Of a stretch of 5,455 nucleotides of DNA, positions 3,335 to 5,455 are shown in pieces. Below the pieces are notes generated by a model, which saw only the letters and a program-made list of their open reading frames with translations, ran no database searches and had not been told where the DNA came from. The translations under genes and the position numbers were made by a program. The DNA is from Gammaproteobacteria bacterium (GTDB taxonomy: Bacteria; Pseudomonadota; Gammaproteobacteria; Steroidobacterales; Steroidobacteraceae), in contig JASHSR010000312.1 of assembly GCA_030038645.1 (NCBI GenBank), positions 1-5,455 on the forward strand, in the 5' to 3' direction. Each line of letters opens with the position of its first letter. Within the stretch, counting starts at the first letter, position 1.

Positions 3335-5455
3335 ATGCCCGACGTGACGCTCCCAGGCGGCGTTTTGAGAGTCGCCCTCGACGTACCCGTCCGGCGCCTG
3401 TTCGATTACCTGCCGCCGCAGTCCGGCCCGGCCGCGACCTTCCCGGAAACGCACCCCGCCGCGGCATGCCCGGGCATTCGCATCAAGGTGCCGTTCGGCC
3501 GGCGGCGGCTCGTCGGCATCGTCGTCGAGACCGCTCGGGCTTCGGATGTGCCGCGCGATCGCCTCAAGCCGGCTCTGGCAGCGCTCGATGCGGCGCCCGT
3601 CCTCGACGGGGAAGCCCTCGCGCTCGTGCGCTGGGCCGCGGACTACTACCACCACCCCCTCGGCGAGGCGATCGCCTGCGCGCTCCCCAAGGCCCTGCGG
3701 CTCGGCGCGCCCGTGGCGCGCACGGAGCAACGTTGGGTGGCGACGCCTGAAGGACTCGAGGCCTTCCAGCGCGGTGAGCCCCGCCGCGCGCCCCAACAGC
3801 GCCGGCTCCTCGCGTTGCTCGCCGGGCAGCAGGACGCATCCGCGGCGCTCGATGCGCCAGTGAGCCTGGCGCTCGGCGCCACAGGGAGCGCAACGCCCGG
3901 AGGCATGCTGGGGCCCGGCTCAGAGCCCGCTGCGGACTCGCCGCGTTGGCGCGAGGCGGCGCGCGCGCTCGCGCGTCGAGGCTGGGCCGCCTGCCGGGCG
4001 GAAACAGTAGCGCCGGCTCCCGTGACGACGACCGCCGGCGCGCGGGCCGCGGGACCGCCCCTGACTGCGGAGCAGGCGCTCGCAGTGCAGAGGATCGGCG
4101 GATCGCTCGGCCGCTTCGCGGCCTGGGTGCTGCACGGAATCACGGGCAGCGGCAAAACCGAGGTCTACCTGCGCGCGATCGAGGAGGTGTTGCGCCGCGG
4201 ACAGCGCGCGCTCGTGCTCGTGCCGGAGATCGGCTTGACCCCTCAGCTCGTCGGTCGCTTTCGCGACCGCTTCGATGCGCCGCTCGCCGTGCTGCATTCC
4301 GCCCTCACCGACCCGGAGCGCCTCGCGGCCTGGCGCGAGGCCTTCAGCGGGCAGGCGCGCATCGTGATCGGCACGCGCTCGGCGGTCTTCGCGCCGGTGC
4401 GCGAGCTCGGGCTCATCATCGTCGACGAGGAGCACGATCCCTCCTTCAAACAGCACGAGAGCGGCTTTCGCTACTCGGCACGCGACGTTGCGGTGATGCG
4501 GGCGCAGCGCGCCGGCGTTCCGATCGTGCTGGGGTCGGCAACCCCCGCGCTCGAGACGCTGCACAACGTCAGCACGCGCCGGTACGAGCGCCTGTCGCTC
4601 CCCCATCGCGCGGTTCAGAGCGAGCCCCCGCGCATGTCGCTCGTGGACTTGCGGGCGCATCCGGCTCATACCGGACTCTCGACGCCCGCGCTGCAAGCCA
4701 TCGAGCGGCACCTGCGCGAGGACGGGCAGGTGCTCGTGTTCCTCAACCGGCGCGGCTACGCGCCGACGCTCCTTTGCACCGCCTGCGGCTGGATCGCGCC
4801 GTGCAAGGACTGCGATGCGCGGCTCACCGTGCATCGCGCCGCTCAGCGCCTGCGCTGCCACCACTGCGGCGCCGAGACGAGACTGCCCGAGCGCTGCCCG
4901 CAGTGCGGATTTCTCGTGAAGTCCGTCGGACAGGGAACGGAGCGCATCGAGGAGACCCTGGCCGAGACCTTCGGCGCGGGCGCTCTGGTGCGGCTCGATC
5001 GCGATGTCGTCCGGCGTCGAGGCGACATGGAGTCCGTGATGGCGCGTGTCGCGAGCGGCGCCGCGCGCATCCTCGTCGGCACGCAGATGGTGACCAAGGG
5101 ACACGACTTCCCGAACATGACGCTGGTCGTCGTGCTCAACGCCGACCAGGGACTCTTCAGCACCGACTTTCGCGCGCCGGAGCGGCTCGCGCAGACGATC
5201 GTGCAGGTCGCCGGGCGCGCCGGCCGCGGCGCCAAGCCGGGCGAGGTGCTCATTCAAACGGAGTTCCCCGAGCATCCGCTGCTGCGGAATCTGCTCGCCG
5301 AAGGCTACGAGGGCTTCGCGCGCACGGCGCTCGCCGAGCGAGCTCAGGCGGCGTGGCCGCCGTTCAGCCGGCTCGCGGCCGTGCGCGACTCCGCGACGAC
5401 GCCGGAGGCGGCCCTGGCGTTCCTCACCGACGCGCGCCGCGCCGCCGGCAGGACA
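3335..5455 (+). CDS. priA: primosomal replication-restart DNA helicase PriA (3' end outside window)
   Basis: PriA recognises stalled or collapsed replication forks, unwinds the lagging arm and loads the primosome (PriB/DnaT or PriC, then DnaB) in the cytoplasm. The 707 codons present run to the window edge without a stop; by comparison with 732 residues in E. coli PriA and the visible end of homology, some 80-90 residues are missing. The N-terminal 3' DNA-binding domain begins VRVALDVPVRRLFDYLPP (13-30). The helicase core has Walker A GITGSGKT at 268-275 (K274), DEEH at 364-367, GSATP in motif III and QVAGRAGRG at 624-632 in motif VI. The zinc-binding insertion has four CxxC pairs: C481/C484, C490/C493, C508/C511 and C521/C524, all eight cysteines present. 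A low-complexity stretch at 170-203 sits between the DNA-binding and helicase parts. ATG 3335 is the first start in frame with homology; its ribosome binding site is weak. Confidence 0.95.
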   Translation, partial: MPDVTLPGGVLRVALDVPVRRLFDYLPPQSGPAATFPETHPAAACPGIRIKVPFGRRRLVGIVVETARASDVPRDRLKPALAALDAAPVLDGEALALVRWAADYYHHPLGEAIACALPKALRLGAPVARTEQRWVATPEGLEAFQRGEPRRAPQQRRLLALLAGQQDASAALDAPVSLALGATGSATPGGMLGPGSEPAADSPRWREAARALARRGWAACRAETVAPAPVTTTAGARAAGPPLTAEQALAVQRIGGSLGRFAAWVLHGITGSGKTEVYLRAIEEVLRRGQRALVLVPEIGLTPQLVGRFRDRFDAPLAVLHSALTDPERLAAWREAFSGQARIVIGTRSAVFAPVRELGLIIVDEEHDPSFKQHESGFRYSARDVAVMRAQRAGVPIVLGSATPALETLHNVSTRRYERLSLPHRAVQSEPPRMSLVDLRAHPAHTGLSTPALQAIERHLREDGQVLVFLNRRGYAPTLLCTACGWIAPCKDCDARLTVHRAAQRLRCHHCGAETRLPERCPQCGFLVKSVGQGTERIEETLAETFGAGALVRLDRDVVRRRGDMESVMARVASGAARILVGTQMVTKGHDFPNMTLVVVLNADQGLFSTDFRAPERLAQTIVQVAGRAGRGAKPGEVLIQTEFPEHPLLRNLLAEGYEGFARTALAERAQAAWPPFSRLAAVRDSATTPEAALAFLTDARRAAGRT
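4775..4906 (+). other. priA: zinc-binding domain of PriA (four CxxC pairs)
   Basis: Residues 481-524 hold CTAC, CKDC, CHHC and CPQC, the eight ligands that bind two zinc ions in known PriA proteins and are needed for primosome assembly. None is missing, which supports an active, intact helicase up to the window edge. Confidence 0.9.

Noticed and set aside
3920..5275. 451-codon minus-strand open frame antisense to priA
   Set aside because: It mirrors the codon pattern of priA and has no domain. priA on the other strand has all helicase and zinc motifs.

Overview
The window looks like chromosomal DNA of a GC-rich proteobacterium, most likely a gammaproteobacterium of the Xanthomonadales/Nevskiales/Steroidobacter type. 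This rests on the very high GC content, the style of the PriA sequence and the family combination sigma factor + DUF3619-like + DUF3106-like. The taxonomic placement is inference from remembered families, not from a search. I see no mobile element, CRISPR array, tRNA or rRNA.

Layout. Positions 1-182 are mostly non-coding, with at most the last 34 codons of an unidentified upstream gene (2-106). Positions 183-1106 (+) encode an exported, divergent cyclophilin-type peptidyl-prolyl isomerase. Positions 1097-3192 (-) hold a compact four-gene operon, read right to left: an ECF-type sigma factor (3192-2560), a single-pass DUF3619-like membrane protein that is a plausible anti-sigma factor (2563-2129), a small exported protein of unknown function (2073-1774) and an exported DUF3106-like repeat protein (1777-1097). 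Two of the three junctions are 4-bp stop/start overlaps (ATGA and GTGA). The third is a 55-bp gap holding a strong ribosome binding site and a possible hairpin. The last gene of the operon converges with the isomerase gene and overlaps its 3' end by 10 bp. Positions 3193-3334 are the divergent regulatory region, and 3335 to the window end (+) is priA, the primosomal replication-restart helicase, missing its last part.

How the genes work together. The operon reads as an envelope-associated regulatory module: a sigma factor, a probable membrane partner that could hold it, and two secreted products of unknown role. The largest secreted product is built from six 18-residue repeats with an LPP turn and a very basic tail. 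The isomerase is also exported, so both arms of the convergent locus may serve the envelope. PriA is a housekeeping neighbour and probably unrelated in function. The least explained parts are the sigma/DUF3619/small protein/DUF3106 module, a near-perfect dyad in the isomerase signal-peptide codons, and a pair of direct repeats 41 bp apart between the sigma gene and priA.
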